Part shown: positions 8,894-9,217 of the stretch, in pieces
Layout of the letters: every line of letters begins with the position of its first letter
Numbering within the stretch: position 1 is the stretch's first letter
NCBI GenBank assembly: GCA_041657585.1
Contig: JBBABP010000044.1
Coordinates: forward strand, 1 to 9,217
Origin: JBBABP01 sp041657585
GTDB taxonomy: Bacteria; Patescibacteriota; Gracilibacteria; Absconditabacterales; Absconditicoccaceae
DNA: 9,217 bases
Direction of reading: 5' to 3'
Notes under the pieces: generated by a model
Seen by the model: only the letters and a program-made list of their open reading frames with translations
Databases searched by the model: none
What the model was told of the DNA's origin: nothing
Translations under genes and position numbers: made by a program

Positions 8894-8935
8894 AAAGCTA
8901 AAAAAGCAATAAAATTTTATGCTTTCTATAGCTTT
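8894..8935. repeat. Long hairpin of AAAGCTA-type repeats in the prmC leader
   Basis: An imperfect inverted repeat has arms of about 21 bases (8894-8914 and 8915-8935) and a tip at AAAATTTT. Each arm is built from 9-10 base AAAGCTA-like units, and further units flank it on both sides. It is a degenerate relative of the 9-bp arrays at 6911-6955 and 8462-8505. It lies about 80 bases before the prmC start, inside the predicted transcript, where it could act as an attenuator or RNA-stability hairpin. Confidence 0.65.
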
Positions 8936-9018
8936 TATAGCTTTATTGTGCCTTATTTTTCAACTTTATCCCCTCTTTTTTCATGCAATACTTCCGACCA
9001 ATACTAACAAGCTTAATA

Positions 9019-9047
9019 ATTATATACATACGAATTTGGTTTGTAAA
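9019..9047 (-). promoter_or_regulatory. Sigma70-type promoter driving prmC
   Basis: On the minus strand, TTTACA (9047-9042) and a perfect TATAAT (9024-9019) are separated by exactly 17 bases. It points at prmC and predicts a start near 9012 and a leader of about 195 bases. AT-rich DNA gives chance matches, but both hexamers and the spacing are very close to consensus. Confidence 0.6.
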
Positions 9048-9217
9048 TACAATTTTTTCGGAAAAGAAAATAAAAATAAATCTGACTTTAAAAATTATTT
9101 TTATATGAATTTTTTTGGTTTGTTCCTTATTTTTTTACCAATATATTTTATCCTGACTTTGAAAACAGAATTTTTATTTTTTCAACAATCGAACAACAAA
9201 TAATTTATTAATTTTTA

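Larger units (their letters stand above)
8817..9217. other. Non-coding AT-rich region upstream of prmC
   Basis: I see no convincing gene in these 401 bases. They hold the presumed prmC leader, a repeat-built hairpin (8894-8935) and a minus-strand promoter (9019-9047). A 94-codon plus-strand open frame (8919-9203) is probably chance: it contains no UGA glycine, is simply AT-rich and hydrophobic, and overlaps the hairpin and promoter. To the right of the promoter, up to the window edge, there is only AT-rich sequence with no motif I recognise. Confidence 0.6.

Noticed and set aside
8943..8984. A 13-residue minus-strand leader peptide upstream of prmC
   Set aside because: It starts with ATG and lies in the predicted leader, but has no ribosome binding site or telling residues and is short enough to be chance.
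8919..9203. A 94-codon plus-strand open frame with two hydrophobic stretches
   Set aside because: It has no UGA glycine although real genes here use it often, its sequence is only AT-rich, and it overlaps the leader hairpin and the minus-strand promoter.
1..9217. Genes broken into pseudogenes by many TGA stops
   Set aside because: The breaks are all TGA, the frames continue perfectly across them, and family motifs are restored when TGA is glycine.
1..9217. Mycoplasma-type code with TGA = tryptophan
   Set aside because: TGA positions match invariant glycines (Walker A, GMGVDANV, NEGD) and would put Trp where no family has it.

Overview
The window reads coherently only if UGA is a glycine codon (translation table 25). 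With TGA as stop or as tryptophan, every gene breaks up. With TGA = Gly there are five long genes, each ending in TAA or TAG, and UGA falls on invariant glycines: the Walker A glycine of a DEAD-box helicase, the SecD GG and GMGVDANV motifs, several EF-P glycines, and the glycine after PrmC motif I. Together with the strongly AT-rich base composition, this points to an uncultivated member of Candidatus Absconditabacteria (SR1) or Gracilibacteria (BD1-5/GN02) in the Patescibacteria/CPR. I cannot tell the two apart from this window.

Layout. Bases 7-1278 (minus) encode a complete DEAD-box RNA helicase. A 243-base divergent spacer follows, holding two back-to-back hairpins (1443-1481). Next come secD (1522-3216, plus) and, 33 bases downstream, a very large membrane protein of 1216 residues (3250-6900, plus) that looks like a GT-C-type glycosyltransferase but is otherwise unrecognised; secF is not adjacent. 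A repeat-filled spacer (6901-7118) separates it from efp, elongation factor P (7119-7670, plus). efp converges on prmC, the release-factor glutamine methyltransferase (7731-8816, minus). Upstream of prmC lie a hairpin built from short repeats and a good sigma70-type promoter (minus strand, 9019-9047). Nothing convincing is coded between 8817 and 9217.

The genes serve core functions: RNA remodelling, Sec export, a cell-envelope enzyme, elongation rescue at polyproline, and release-factor methylation. The most unusual feature is the set of short repeat families shared between spacers and the prmC reading frame. A 9-bp tandem repeat, a GTCATTGCGA...CAATCTT element and a GTCAC-rich repeat (two copies) all lie in frame inside prmC. 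They lengthen it to 361 residues and flank the NLPY catalytic motif. Two of the families contain TGA triplets but their cores contain no TAA or TAG, so reassigning UGA makes them readable as protein in frames that would otherwise be closed.
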